From NCBI GenBank assembly GCA_045105075.1, contig JBGCDD010000053.1, positions 1-25,431 of the forward strand: 25,431 nucleotides of DNA, in the 5' to 3' direction. Position 1 is the first letter of the stretch. Every line of letters starts with the position of its first letter. This document shows positions 7,829-15,051 of this stretch, in pieces. The notes below the pieces were generated by a model. The model was not told the DNA's origin, ran no database searches, and saw nothing but the letters and a program-made list of their open reading frames with translations. Both the position numbers and the translations under genes were made by a program. The stretch comes from JBGCDD01 sp045105075. Lineage in GTDB: Bacteria > Pseudomonadota > Alphaproteobacteria > Rhodobacterales > Rhodobacteraceae.

Positions 7829-9415
7829 TCAGGCGGTGATGTCCGGCGTCAGATAAATCAGCGTCGGACCATCGGCCTTGAACGCCTTTTGCACGGCTGC
7901 CTGCATCTCGCCCAGCGATTGCGGCGCGGCCGCGTAAGCGCCAAAAGCTTCGGCCAGCTTGCAAAAATCAGGATTGCGCGCGACCACAGCGTTGGGCGCA
8001 ATCTGGGCGCGGGTCATGCTGTCCTCAATCTCTTTCAGCTTGCCATTGTCCCACAGGATGATCGGCAAAGGCAGGCCCAGTTCGACCGCCACGCCCAGCT
8101 CGGCCATGGTATAGTGAAAGCCGTAGTCACCGATGATCGCCATCGTTTCATGACCCCGGCGCATCATCGCGCCACCGATGGCGGCAGGCAAGGCATAGCC
8201 CAAGGTGCCAAAACCGGTCGGGTGGTGCCAATGATGGGATCGTGACATCGGCCAGATTTCTTTTGCGGCATAGGCAAACTGGGTCATGTCGGAATAAATC
8301 ATGGTGTCGTCCGACGTGGCGGCGCGCAACGCATCGGCCACCTCGACGATGCCAGGGCGTTCGGTGCGCACCTGTTCGCGCCAGCGCTTGCGCGTTTGCG
8401 CCACCTCTTCGGGGCGCCATTTCACCGCAGGCGTGCAATCTTTGGTCGCGTGGGCCAGCACCGACATGAACAAACAGGCATCGTATTGATAATGGTGCTC
8501 GGCGTTGATGCCATCCGTGAGCGTGACGGAATCGATATCAACCCGAATAACCGTACCAGAGCCGCCCAGTTGATCGCGCCAAAGATCACCCTGTGCCATT
8601 TCCGAGCCGACAATCAGCACAACATCGGCCTTGGCCAGAACCTCGGCGCTTTCGGGACGCGCCAGCATCGCACCAAAACACCGCGGATGATCGTCGGGCA
8701 CCAATCCGCGCCCGGCATAGGTGGTAAACATCGCAGCCCCAACATTGTCGGCCACTTTGAGCGCGCGCATGCCCGCCCCTTTGTGCCCGCCACCCAGAAT
8801 GATCAACGGCGCGCGGGCGCGGTCCAGATGAGTTTTGACCTCGTGAATATGCATGTCTGCCACTTTGGGCAATCTGGCTGTCGAAGCTAGCCGCGCAGGG
8901 GGCGGCGGCGCCAGCGCCTCAAGCACAGAAATCGGCACCTGAATGTGTTTGGGGCGCGGGCGTTGGGTGCGAAACTCGGTCAGGGCGCGGTCGATCAAGG
9001 TATAGGCGGCCTCGGGCGTGCGGGCCTCGTGAGACCAATCGCATACGGTCTCCGCTGCTCCGCGCTGGTCTTTCATCTGGTGCAATTGGCCTTTGCGCGC
9101 CGCTGTTTCGTCCAAGCAAGAGGAAATCACCAGCATCGGCACCGAATCGGAATAGGCCTGTCCCATCGGCGTCATGATGTTGCACAACCCCGGCCCGGTG
9201 ATCACATAAGCCACGCCGGGCGCACCCGTCGCGCGCGCATAGCCGTCGGCCATAAAACCCGCGCCCTGTTCGTGGCGCGCCAGCACATGTTTGATCCCGG
9301 CCTCTTCGATACCGCGATACATTTCCTGATTATGTACGCCAGGAATGCCAAAAATCACCCGCACCCCGCGGTCTTTCAGCATGTGGGAAATCTGCGCACC
9401 AAGGGGTCGTTGCAT
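7829..9415 (-). CDS. ThDP-dependent 2-oxoacid decarboxylase, acetolactate synthase-like (possible 5-guanidino-2-oxopentanoate decarboxylase)
   Basis: 528 residues in the three-domain pyruvate oxidase/ALS fold. The N-terminal Pyr domain has FGIPGVHNQEMYRG and RHEQGAGFMADGYAR, with Glu49 as the cofactor-activating Glu. The central domain (about 190-330) carries LIILGGGHKGAG. The C-terminal PP domain has GDYGFHYT (429-436) and LWDN ending at Asn457, the ThDP/Mg motif, although the usual GDG reads GDY and NN reads DN. From memory the sequence is closest to the PRK07524-type group annotated as 2-ketoarginine decarboxylase (AruI-like, arginine transaminase route). The substrate is an inference, and no transaminase or other arginine-catabolism gene is nearby. 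Its ATG directly follows the trkH stop (TGAATG), so the two are probably cotranscribed. Confidence 0.83.
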   Translation of the reverse strand: MQRPLGAQISHMLKDRGVRVIFGIPGVHNQEMYRGIEEAGIKHVLARHEQGAGFMADGYARATGAPGVAYVITGPGLCNIMTPMGQAYSDSVPMLVISSCLDETAARKGQLHQMKDQRGAAETVCDWSHEARTPEAAYTLIDRALTEFRTQRPRPKHIQVPISVLEALAPPPPARLASTARLPKVADMHIHEVKTHLDRARAPLIILGGGHKGAGMRALKVADNVGAAMFTTYAGRGLVPDDHPRCFGAMLARPESAEVLAKADVVLIVGSEMAQGDLWRDQLGGSGTVIRVDIDSVTLTDGINAEHHYQYDACLFMSVLAHATKDCTPAVKWRPEEVAQTRKRWREQVRTERPGIVEVADALRAATSDDTMIYSDMTQFAYAAKEIWPMSRSHHWHHPTGFGTLGYALPAAIGGAMMRRGHETMAIIGDYGFHYTMAELGVAVELGLPLPIILWDNGKLKEIEDSMTRAQIAPNAVVARNPDFCKLAEAFGAYAAAPQSLGEMQAAVQKAFKADGPTLIYLTPDITA

Positions 9416-10861
9416 TCACGCTCTCCAGAATTGAATGGTCAGAATGGCGTAAACCGCCAAAAGTTCGAGCCGCCCGATCAACATACCTGCGCTCAGCATC
9501 CACTTGGCGGTGTCGTTCAGGGCGCCGTAGTTGCCAGCGGGGCCGATCGTGTCGCCCAGGCCGGGGCCAATATTGGCCAATGCGGCGGCGGCCCCGGACA
9601 CCGAGGTGGTCAGATCGAGGCCGGTCAACGCCAGCCCCCACGCCAACAGACCCAATGTCACCGTGAAAAACACGAAAAACGACATAACCGAGCTGAGCAC
9701 ATCGGCGCTGACCGGGCGGCCTTCGTAGCGAGGTGTAAAGATGCCATTGGGCGAGCGGATGCGGCGCAATTGCACCCGGATCGAAGCGAACAACAGCTGA
9801 TAGCGGAACACTTTGATCGAACAGGCGGTCGACCCCGCACAGCCCCCGATCAGGCCAACAAAGAACAACAGCGTGATCGGGAACGGCCCCCAAAGGGTGT
9901 AATCTGCGCTGGCATATCCGGTGCCCGTCAGAAGCGACACGGTGTTGAACAGGGTCTTGCGAAAACTTTCTTCCGAGGCGGCGGTTGTGCTCCATTGCCA
10001 CAGCGTCAACAGCAATACCAAGCCCACGGCGGTGGCAAAAAACGTGCGGATCTGACTGTCGTAAAACAACGGGCGTGCGCTGCCGGCGGTCAGCTGCACA
10101 AAGCGCACAAACGGCAACGCCGCCAGCATCATGAACACCACTGCAGTGTATTCCACGCCTGCGCCAAACTGTGCGAATGAAGCGTCGTAATTGGCGAACC
10201 CGCCAGTGGCGACGGTGGTCATCGCATGCACTGTGCCGTCAAACGCATCCATCCCATTGGCCACGTAAAACAGCGCACAAGCCATGGTCAACGACACATA
10301 GATCACCGAGATTCGGCTGGAAATTTCCGTGGCGCGGGGCAGGATTTTGCCAAAGGTATCAAAGCCTTCCGAGCGGAAAATCTGCATCCCACCGACTTTG
10401 AGTTCGGGCAGGAACACCATCGCCACAACAATGATGCCGATCCCGCCCAGCCATTGCAGCACACCACGCCACAACAGCAATCCACGTGGCAACTCATCCA
10501 GGCCGGAAATCACGGTGGCCCCTGTCGTGGTCAGCCCCGACATGGATTCAAAGAACGCATCAGTAAAGCTGAGCTCTGTGGCCCCCAGGACGAAAGGGAG
10601 TGCGCCAAAAATCGGCAAGGCCAGCCAGACACCAGTCGTCAAAAGAAAGGTTTGCTGGATTGTCAGGCCTTGCTGCACTCCGTTGGAACAGCTGATCGCA
10701 ATCAGTCCACCGGTCAGAACCGTGATCACGCTGCTGCTGAGGAAGGTGGTCCAGTTGCCCTCGCCCTCGGCCAGAGCGACCAGCATCGGCAAAACCATCG
10801 TTGCGCCCAGAATGGCGACGAGCAGGCCGATCACATATCCAACGGGTCGCAGATCCAACAT
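9416..10861 (-). CDS. trkH: TrkH-family potassium uptake protein
   Basis: 481 residues, an inner-membrane K+ translocating subunit with four pseudo-repeats of membrane-pore-membrane. The four selectivity-filter segments are visible: TTTGAT (111-116), VATGGF (217-222), LTGTGY (311-316) and ANIGPGLG (429-436), each with the key glycine. Other TrkH signatures are SMSGLTTTGATV, WRGVLQWLGGIGIIVVAM and GGCAGSTACSIKVFRYQLL. In bacteria it works with the NAD-binding regulator TrkA, which is not in this window. The start codon at 10861 has no strong ribosome site. The stop touches the start of the decarboxylase gene. Confidence 0.95.
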   Translation of the reverse strand: MLDLRPVGYVIGLLVAILGATMVLPMLVALAEGEGNWTTFLSSSVITVLTGGLIAISCSNGVQQGLTIQQTFLLTTGVWLALPIFGALPFVLGATELSFTDAFFESMSGLTTTGATVISGLDELPRGLLLWRGVLQWLGGIGIIVVAMVFLPELKVGGMQIFRSEGFDTFGKILPRATEISSRISVIYVSLTMACALFYVANGMDAFDGTVHAMTTVATGGFANYDASFAQFGAGVEYTAVVFMMLAALPFVRFVQLTAGSARPLFYDSQIRTFFATAVGLVLLLTLWQWSTTAASEESFRKTLFNTVSLLTGTGYASADYTLWGPFPITLLFFVGLIGGCAGSTACSIKVFRYQLLFASIRVQLRRIRSPNGIFTPRYEGRPVSADVLSSVMSFFVFFTVTLGLLAWGLALTGLDLTTSVSGAAAALANIGPGLGDTIGPAGNYGALNDTAKWMLSAGMLIGRLELLAVYAILTIQFWRA

Positions 10862-10908
10862 AGGCGGCAGCGTTGTCGCGCCCGCGCAGGCGTGTCAAGC
10901 AGACAGCC

Positions 10909-10927
10909 GCCCGGGATTGCCCCGGGC
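10909..10927 (-). terminator. Strong GC hairpin after the PhaF-like gene
   Basis: GCCCGGG (10909-10915), loop ATTGC, CCCGGGC (10921-10927) form a perfect 7-bp stem 16 bases beyond the PhaF-like stop. No long U tract follows on the minus strand (CTGTCTGCTTG), so it could instead attenuate or stabilise mRNA. It separates the gene from trkH. Confidence 0.5.
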
Positions 10928-10942
10928 AGTGCGCGGGTTTGC

Positions 10943-11893
10943 TTAGTTTGTTGGTTTTGCAGGCGCCGGACGCCCCGGAGCGCGCGGTGCAGGAGACGCC
11001 GTCTTGCTCGTTTTGGCCGGGCGTGCGCCTGCCGTTTTGGCCTTGGCCGCCGATTTTGTACGGGTTGTTTTCACCGGCGCTTTGGCAACAGCGGCTTTTT
11101 CTGCTGGCACTGCTGTCGCCTGTGTCGGTTTTGCAGGTGTCCCTTTTGCAACTGCGGCTGGGCTTGGCGTAGGCGCAATCGGTTGCGCTTTGATCACAGC
11201 GGGTTTTGGAGTGGCTTTTGCCGGAGCGGCATGTGCCACTACTGTCGGTTCAGATTTGACAGGCGCAGTCTGAGCGGGAACAGGTTGGGCCGAAACCGCC
11301 TTCGCTGCTTCAACCTTTAGGGCTGTTGCTGGTTTGGTCGAGTCAGGTTTGGTCACTGCGGGCTTGGCCGTCTTCACCGCCGAAGCTTTGACCGGTGCGG
11401 CCTTCGCTGGCTCGGCTTTCACGGGTGCTGTGTTCACCGGAGCTGTCTTGGCTGGCTTGGCCTTTGCTGGCGCTGCCTTTGGCGCGGTCACTTTGACTTT
11501 TGCTTTGGCCGTTGCAGTGGTCTCGGTCTTAACTGGCGCTTCGGTTTTGGCGGCGGTTTTTGCCGCCGGTTTGGCCACTTTGGTTTTGGTCTTCGGCGCC
11601 TTTTGTGCGGCGGCAGGCTTTGCGGCTTTGGCGACCGGCTTGGGCGCTGCAGTCACCGGCACCACAGTCACTGGTGCCCCAGTCACTGGTGCAGACGTCA
11701 CTGGTGCAGACGTCACCGAGCGGCCCAAGGCCGCCTCGCTTGCGGCTTGCAATGCACGCAACGGCATCATTTGCACCGTCATCGACGCTTGGGTTACCGT
11801 TTGCAGGATTTTCACGTTTTGCATCAAAACAAGCCCGGCAGCACGCGTCACAGCGGCTTGGAAATCGAGCGGGTCGGTGAAAGGGGTCATCAT
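10943..11893 (-). CDS. PhaF/histone-H1-like protein: short helical head, long Ala-Lys-Pro-rich tail
   Basis: 316 residues from ATG 11893, chosen because GGAG lies 8 bases upstream; a longer frame to 12025 overlaps the upstream gene. Residues 1-60 are amphipathic (DPLDFQAAVTRAAGLVLMQNV, then ILQTVTQASM), resembling the head of small phasin-type proteins. From about 60 to the end the protein is almost only A, K, P, V, T and S, with no aromatic residue, Met or Cys. It starts with four to five TSAPV/TGAPV units and continues with AKPA/APVK repeats. This layout recalls Pseudomonas PhaF, a PHA-granule protein with an H1-like DNA-binding tail, but no direct homology was tested. The tail should be disordered and strongly positive. 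It lies 28 bases after a small helical protein gene, likely the same transcript. Confidence 0.78.
   Translation of the reverse strand: MMTPFTDPLDFQAAVTRAAGLVLMQNVKILQTVTQASMTVQMMPLRALQAASEAALGRSVTSAPVTSAPVTGAPVTVVPVTAAPKPVAKAAKPAAAQKAPKTKTKVAKPAAKTAAKTEAPVKTETTATAKAKVKVTAPKAAPAKAKPAKTAPVNTAPVKAEPAKAAPVKASAVKTAKPAVTKPDSTKPATALKVEAAKAVSAQPVPAQTAPVKSEPTVVAHAAPAKATPKPAVIKAQPIAPTPSPAAVAKGTPAKPTQATAVPAEKAAVAKAPVKTTRTKSAAKAKTAGARPAKTSKTASPAPRAPGRPAPAKPTN
11652..11711. repeat. Four tandem 15-bp units
   Basis: Units at 11652, 11667, 11682 and 11697. The last two are identical (GTCACTGGTGCAGAC) and the first two differ at several bases. They encode the APVTG/SAPVT repeats where the PhaF-like tail begins, so the unit is an in-frame pentapeptide that can expand or contract by slippage. 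Confidence 0.85.
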
Positions 11894-11921
11894 GGTCAGG
11901 GCTCCGTAACTTATGATTGGA

Positions 11922-12272
11922 TCAGACAGCGCGTCTGGCAGCAGGGGTGAGAGGTCCAAAAACACGTGGACCACGATCCGACAGGCGTTCGCAGTTTTCA
12001 CGCGCCTTATCAGAAATCGGTTCAAGCACGGCCTGCATCACACGGTCAGGCCCACCGCCAGACATTGCAGTCAGCACTCCGGCGGTCATTGCTTGGGTAA
12101 AAGCAGGGATTTTTTCAGACAGCATGTCGGCGCCTTCGCCACGCGGCACCGACCAGGTGCCTGACATGCCCATCACGCGCATGGTCATCACAAGGTTGGT
12201 GTCGGCAGCCAGTTTGCCGAAATCCCACCAGAATTTGTTCATTTCAGTGGCACGGTCAAAAACACGATACAT
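11922..12272 (-). CDS. Small helical conserved protein, possibly phasin-like
   Basis: 116 residues from ATG 12272 (MYRVFDRATEMNKFWWDF), with an AGAGAG stretch upstream; the frame is open further to 12323 but without conserved character. Met-rich helical core: TNLVMTMRVMGMSGTW, then EKIPAFTQAMTAGVLTAMSG and a basic end (RGPRVFGPLTPAARRAV). I recall Rhodobacteraceae proteins with the same 'MRVMGM.G.W' and 'EK..A' pattern, annotated loosely (including misleading 'antifreeze' labels). Position directly before the PhaF-like gene and helical content fit a small phasin-type or granule-associated protein, but that is an inference. No transmembrane segment or signal peptide is visible. Confidence 0.75.
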   Translation of the reverse strand: MYRVFDRATEMNKFWWDFGKLAADTNLVMTMRVMGMSGTWSVPRGEGADMLSEKIPAFTQAMTAGVLTAMSGGGPDRVMQAVLEPISDKARENCERLSDRGPRVFGPLTPAARRAV

Positions 12273-12355
12273 GGGCTTACTCTCTATGGCGGAGTGGGAC
12301 GAACCAGGCCGATCCCCCCTCACTAAGGTTGAGTGTAAACCAGATGTTCACAAGA

Positions 12356-12380
12356 TGCAGCAACAAATGCTGCAGTGCGG
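12356..12380. promoter_or_regulatory. TGC-rich inverted repeat, candidate operator
   Basis: TGCAGCA (12356-12362), 5-base spacer, TGCTGCA (12368-12374): a perfect 7-base inverted repeat about 85 bases before the start at 12272. It overlaps CTGC-AGT-GCGG, one mismatch from the CTGC(N3-4)GCAG consensus reported for PhaR, the phasin-gene repressor of Paracoccus/Rhodobacter. Assignment to PhaR is an inference. Confidence 0.35.
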
Positions 12381-12427
12381 CATAAAACCTCTACGCGTTG
12401 CCTAAGATCAACGAAAGGTTGATGAAT

Positions 12428-12446
12428 CCGGGCCGGGTTGGCCCGG
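12428..12446 (-). terminator. Hairpin after folE2
   Basis: CCGGGCC (12428-12434), GGGTT, GGCCCGG (12440-12446): perfect 7-bp stem with a 5-base loop, starting 10 bases after the folE2 stop. No U run follows on the minus strand; a second weaker stem comes next. Likely 3' end signal. Confidence 0.5.
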
Positions 12447-12456
12447 TTCGATCACA

Positions 12457-13560
12457 TTACCCAACGTGGAACAGACTGCCAAACAACTTGGGGTCAAGGC
12501 TTTGCGCGGCAAAGGTGTCGCCTTCGACCAAAACCGAAACCGCATCGTGGCTGTGCAGGCTTTCCTGGTGGCTGGCAATCACACGGAAATCCCCCACCCG
12601 GTGGTCACCCTGCAATTGCTCGCAAAACAGCCGCGCCGCGTCTTCGACAAAAATCGGGTTGGCCGCGTTCAGTTCGGCAAAGGCCTGTTCGTCCTCGCGT
12701 TTGACCATCACTTGGGTTTCGGTGGGCACTGCGCGCCGGCACGCCTCGATCAAGTCCTCGAACCACAGACAAGGCGCATCGGGGTCCAGTGCCACAGAAA
12801 TCCGCGCCACCGAGCGCTGCGAATGCGGTGTGGCCAACTGGCCCCGCGTGGCGCGGGCATGCTCGCTTAGCTCCAGCGAACAAGGACAGGTCGAGGAGTA
12901 GACGTAATCCAGATGCATGATCTTTTGGCGCACGCCGCCAGTTTCGACCAGTTCCAGAGCGATGTCATAATACTGATAGCCAGACAGCCCCGAGCGCAAA
13001 CTGTCGACCTTGATCGGAAACGAAAACCGCATCTGGATGCGCGCATCAAAGCTTTCCAGATCTGTTTTATAGTCGTCGAGCGCCGCTTCGATCACTTCAA
13101 AGCTAAAGGTCTGTTCGGCGTGTTTGTAAAACGAGCGCATGATCCGGGACATGTTGATGCCCTTTTTGTCGGCCTCAAGGCTGACCGTGCCCGTGACGCT
13201 GGTCTCCAGCGTCAAGGCGGTGTTATCGCGGGTCGCAAATTGGATGGGCAGGCGGAAATTGGAGATCCCAACGTGCTGGATCTGCTGTTTTGAGCCCCGG
13301 ATCAGGCTGGAGGGACCATTTTGCAGATCGGGCAGCGTGTCTTTGTAGACGTCGTCGACGGTGAAATCGTCCGGATAAGCGCGCTGAAACGAAGGGTAGT
13401 CCTGCGCAGTCAGCCCCGGCACCAATCGGGCAATCGTCGGATCAAGCTGGGTGATTTCGGCAAGCTCTGCGGTCTTTGCCCACGCGCGCAGCACATCGAG
13501 TGCGGCGGCGGCTTCTTCGCGGTCAGGTGAGGTTGAGAGGGATGGCAGATGGATGTTCAT
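12457..13560 (-). CDS. folE2: GTP cyclohydrolase FolE2 (type IB)
   Basis: 367 residues. FolE2 converts GTP to dihydroneopterin triphosphate, the first step to tetrahydrofolate and to the queuosine/archaeosine precursor. Family signatures: DVYKDTLPDLQNG, the block KQQIQHVGISNFRLPI, KGINMSRIMRSFY, and the metal-site segment STCPCSLELSEHA with Cys225, Cys227 and His234, then TPHSQRS with His246. The tunnelling fold is the same as FolE, but this type accepts metals other than zinc. The start is clear: AAGGAGG at 13573-13567 is 6 bases before the ATG. FolE2 is zinc-repressed (Zur) in several bacteria; a palindrome about 70 bases upstream could serve as an operator. Confidence 0.96.
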   Translation of the reverse strand: MNIHLPSLSTSPDREEAAAALDVLRAWAKTAELAEITQLDPTIARLVPGLTAQDYPSFQRAYPDDFTVDDVYKDTLPDLQNGPSSLIRGSKQQIQHVGISNFRLPIQFATRDNTALTLETSVTGTVSLEADKKGINMSRIMRSFYKHAEQTFSFEVIEAALDDYKTDLESFDARIQMRFSFPIKVDSLRSGLSGYQYYDIALELVETGGVRQKIMHLDYVYSSTCPCSLELSEHARATRGQLATPHSQRSVARISVALDPDAPCLWFEDLIEACRRAVPTETQVMVKREDEQAFAELNAANPIFVEDAARLFCEQLQGDHRVGDFRVIASHQESLHSHDAVSVLVEGDTFAAQSLDPKLFGSLFHVG

Positions 13561-13626
13561 CGAGGGCCTCCTTAGGGTCGCTCCGCTGTCTTATAGTTGG
13601 GTGCTTTTAGTCTCGCTTAACACCCT

Positions 13627-13641
13627 ATGTAACAGTTACGT
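13627..13641. promoter_or_regulatory. Palindrome upstream of folE2, candidate operator
   Basis: ATGTAACAGTTACGT contains the perfect inverted repeat GTAAC-A-GTTAC (13629-13639), with one further matched pair outside. It is about 70 bases before the folE2 ATG. An AT-rich palindrome in a GC-rich genome at this place suits a repressor such as Zur, but I could not match it firmly to a Zur box. Confidence 0.35.
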
Positions 13642-13691
13642 GCGCACGGCGCGATTGGATCACCCAAGCGCGCCAAAACCTGGCCCAACGA

Positions 13692-13722
13692 CCGCAGTCC
13701 CCGGGAATATGTCTAACTGCGG
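13692..13722 (-). terminator. Inverted repeat after metZ, weak terminator candidate
   Basis: CCGCAGT (13692-13698) and ACTGCGG (13716-13722) can form a 7-bp stem around a 17-base loop containing CCCCGGG, just past the metZ stop. No U tract; function uncertain. Confidence 0.35.
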
Positions 13723-13733
13723 CGAAACCGTCT

Positions 13734-14915
13734 TTAACTTACTGCGTCAAGCGCCTGTTTTATATCTGAAATCAGGTCCTCGGTGTCTTCCAGACCAACC
13801 GATAGACGCACCAATCCACGACCAATGCCCAAATCTGCGCGCTGTGCATCACTGAGACGTTGATGGGTGGTCGTGGCAGGATGTGTCACAATGGTCTTGG
13901 CATCGCCTAAATTGTTAGAAATCAATATGATATCCAACGCATTTAAGAACGCAAAAGCGGCCTCTTGTCCGCCTTTCAGATCCAGCGCCAGCACAGTTCC
14001 GCCCGCTCCCATCTGTGCCATGCACAAGTCGTGCTGATCGTGCGTGTCCAACCCGGGATAACGCACTTGCGACAGCTGTGGATGGCCCTGAACCGACCGA
14101 GCTATGGCCAGCGTTGACTCGTTTTGGGCGTGCACACGCAAGCGCATCGTCTCAAGCCCCTTCAGCATGATCCACGCGGTAAAAGGGCTCATCGAACCAC
14201 CGGTGTGCTTCATATAGGGCTCGACGGTTTTGCGAATGAAATCGCGGCGGCCCAAGATCACCCCGCCCAACGCGCGGCCCTGTCCGTCGATGTGTTTGGT
14301 GGCGGAGTAAATCACCACATCCACGCCCTGCGCGATGGCGCGGGAATAGACCGGGGTGGCAAACACATTGTCCACCAGAACCAGCGCACCGACCTCATGG
14401 GCCAGATCGCAAACTGATTTGATATCAATAACTTCCAGCGTCGGGTTTGACATGGATTCGAAAAAAACCGCGCGGGTGTCGGGACGGATTGCGCTGCGCC
14501 ATTGCGCCAGATCAGTGCCGTCCACAAAGGTCACTTCGACCCCGAACCGGGTCAGGATGTCCTCGAGCACATAGAGACACGAGCCAAACAGCGCGCGCGA
14601 CGACACCACGTGATCGCCCACCTTCAGCATCGACGTCAGCGCGCCCGACACCGCCGCCATGCCCGACGCTGTTGCAAAGGCGTCCTCGGCCCCTTCAAGA
14701 GCCGCGATGCGTTCCTCGAACATGCGCACGGTTGGGTTGCCATAGCGGGCATAGATGAATTCGTCGTCCCCTGAGCTGATGAATCGCGCTTCGGCGGCTT
14801 CGGCGCTTTCGTAGGCAAAGCCCTGGGTCAGAAAAATCGCCTCGGACATTTCGCCGTATTGGCTGCGTCGGGTGCCGCTGTGCACGGCTTGGGTGGCTGG
14901 TTTCCACGTCGTCAT
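13734..14915 (-). CDS. metZ: O-succinylhomoserine sulfhydrylase
   Basis: 393 residues from ATG 14915, fixed by GGAGG 6 bases upstream; the longer frame to 14960 starts inside the leader terminator. It is a PLP enzyme of the Cys/Met metabolism family that makes homocysteine directly from O-succinylhomoserine and sulphide. Visible features: YARYGNPTVRMFEERIA, ATASGMAAVSGAL, VDNVFATP with Asp182, and the PLP lysine Lys207 in YSATKHIDGQGRALGG, with the 'HIDGQGR' wording typical of MetZ more than of MetB or MetC. The leader contains a SAM-II riboswitch, which supports a role in methionine biosynthesis and SAM feedback. MetZ could not be told from MetY by eye with full certainty. Confidence 0.95.
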   Translation of the reverse strand: MTTWKPATQAVHSGTRRSQYGEMSEAIFLTQGFAYESAEAAEARFISSGDDEFIYARYGNPTVRMFEERIAALEGAEDAFATASGMAAVSGALTSMLKVGDHVVSSRALFGSCLYVLEDILTRFGVEVTFVDGTDLAQWRSAIRPDTRAVFFESMSNPTLEVIDIKSVCDLAHEVGALVLVDNVFATPVYSRAIAQGVDVVIYSATKHIDGQGRALGGVILGRRDFIRKTVEPYMKHTGGSMSPFTAWIMLKGLETMRLRVHAQNESTLAIARSVQGHPQLSQVRYPGLDTHDQHDLCMAQMGAGGTVLALDLKGGQEAAFAFLNALDIILISNNLGDAKTIVTHPATTTHQRLSDAQRADLGIGRGLVRLSVGLEDTEDLISDIKQALDAVS

Positions 14916-14947
14916 TGTCTTCCTCCGGCCCGCGGGGCAACGGGCAC

Positions 14948-14980
14948 AAAAAAACCCCAAGCGCGGTCAAGCGAAAGGGG
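14948..14980 (-). terminator. Intrinsic terminator in the metZ leader
   Basis: On the minus strand CCCC (14980-14977), an internal loop, CGC-TTGACC-GCG, then GGGG (14958-14955), followed by seven T (14954-14948). It lies between the SAM-II aptamer and the metZ ribosome site, as expected for a transcriptional off-switch. Confidence 0.75.
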
Positions 14981-14994
14981 TCTTTCATCCTGAC

Positions 14995-15045
14995 CTTTTA
15001 GCGGAATGTTTAAAGTGGCCCGCAATCCGGTAACAAATCGCCACT
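14995..15045 (-). promoter_or_regulatory. SAM-II riboswitch aptamer (metZ leader)
   Basis: The 51-base segment matches SAM-II closely: P1 GTGGC (15044-15040) pairs with GCCAC (15019-15015). Between them lie GATTTG and ACCGGATTGC, the conserved GAUUU…ACCG.AUUGC pattern. A pseudoknot can form between CGGA (15029-15026) and TCCG (15005-15002). The A-rich linker TTTAAACA and the signature GCTAAAAGG end it. SAM binding should switch metZ off in high SAM, here probably through the terminator directly downstream. The class is known upstream of met genes in alphaproteobacteria. Confidence 0.9.
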
Positions 15046-15051
15046 GCCGGT

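Larger units (their letters stand above)
12273..12456. other. Intergenic region between folE2 and the small helical gene
   Basis: 184 bases without a gene. Holds the folE2 hairpin, a smaller stem (ATCAAC…GTTGAT, 12408-12424) and a TGC-rich inverted repeat (12356-12374). It must also carry the promoter of the 12272 gene if that is not read through from folE2; no clear -35/-10 was found. Confidence 0.6.

Noticed and set aside
10226..11320. Plus-strand frame of 364 codons with a Cys/Arg/Phe-rich end
   Set aside because: Antisense to trkH and the PhaF-like gene; composition is an artefact of the opposite strand.
11652..11711. Tandem repeats considered as a CRISPR array
   Set aside because: Units are 15 bases, directly adjacent with no spacers, and in frame with a repetitive protein.
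11334..11909. Plus-strand frame of 191 codons with AFxGA-like repeats that resemble a pentapeptide-repeat or membrane protein
   Set aside because: It is the exact antisense of the Ala-Lys-Pro-rich tail and head of the PhaF-like gene; the repeat arises from reverse-complemented Ala/Pro/Lys codons, with no ribosome site.
14695..14988. Frame starting ATG at 14988 (MKDPFRLTALGVF…) across the metZ leader terminator, possible leader peptide
   Set aside because: It covers the terminator and continues into metZ in another frame without a regulatory Met or Cys run; the SAM-II riboswitch explains the leader. Conservation was not testable here.
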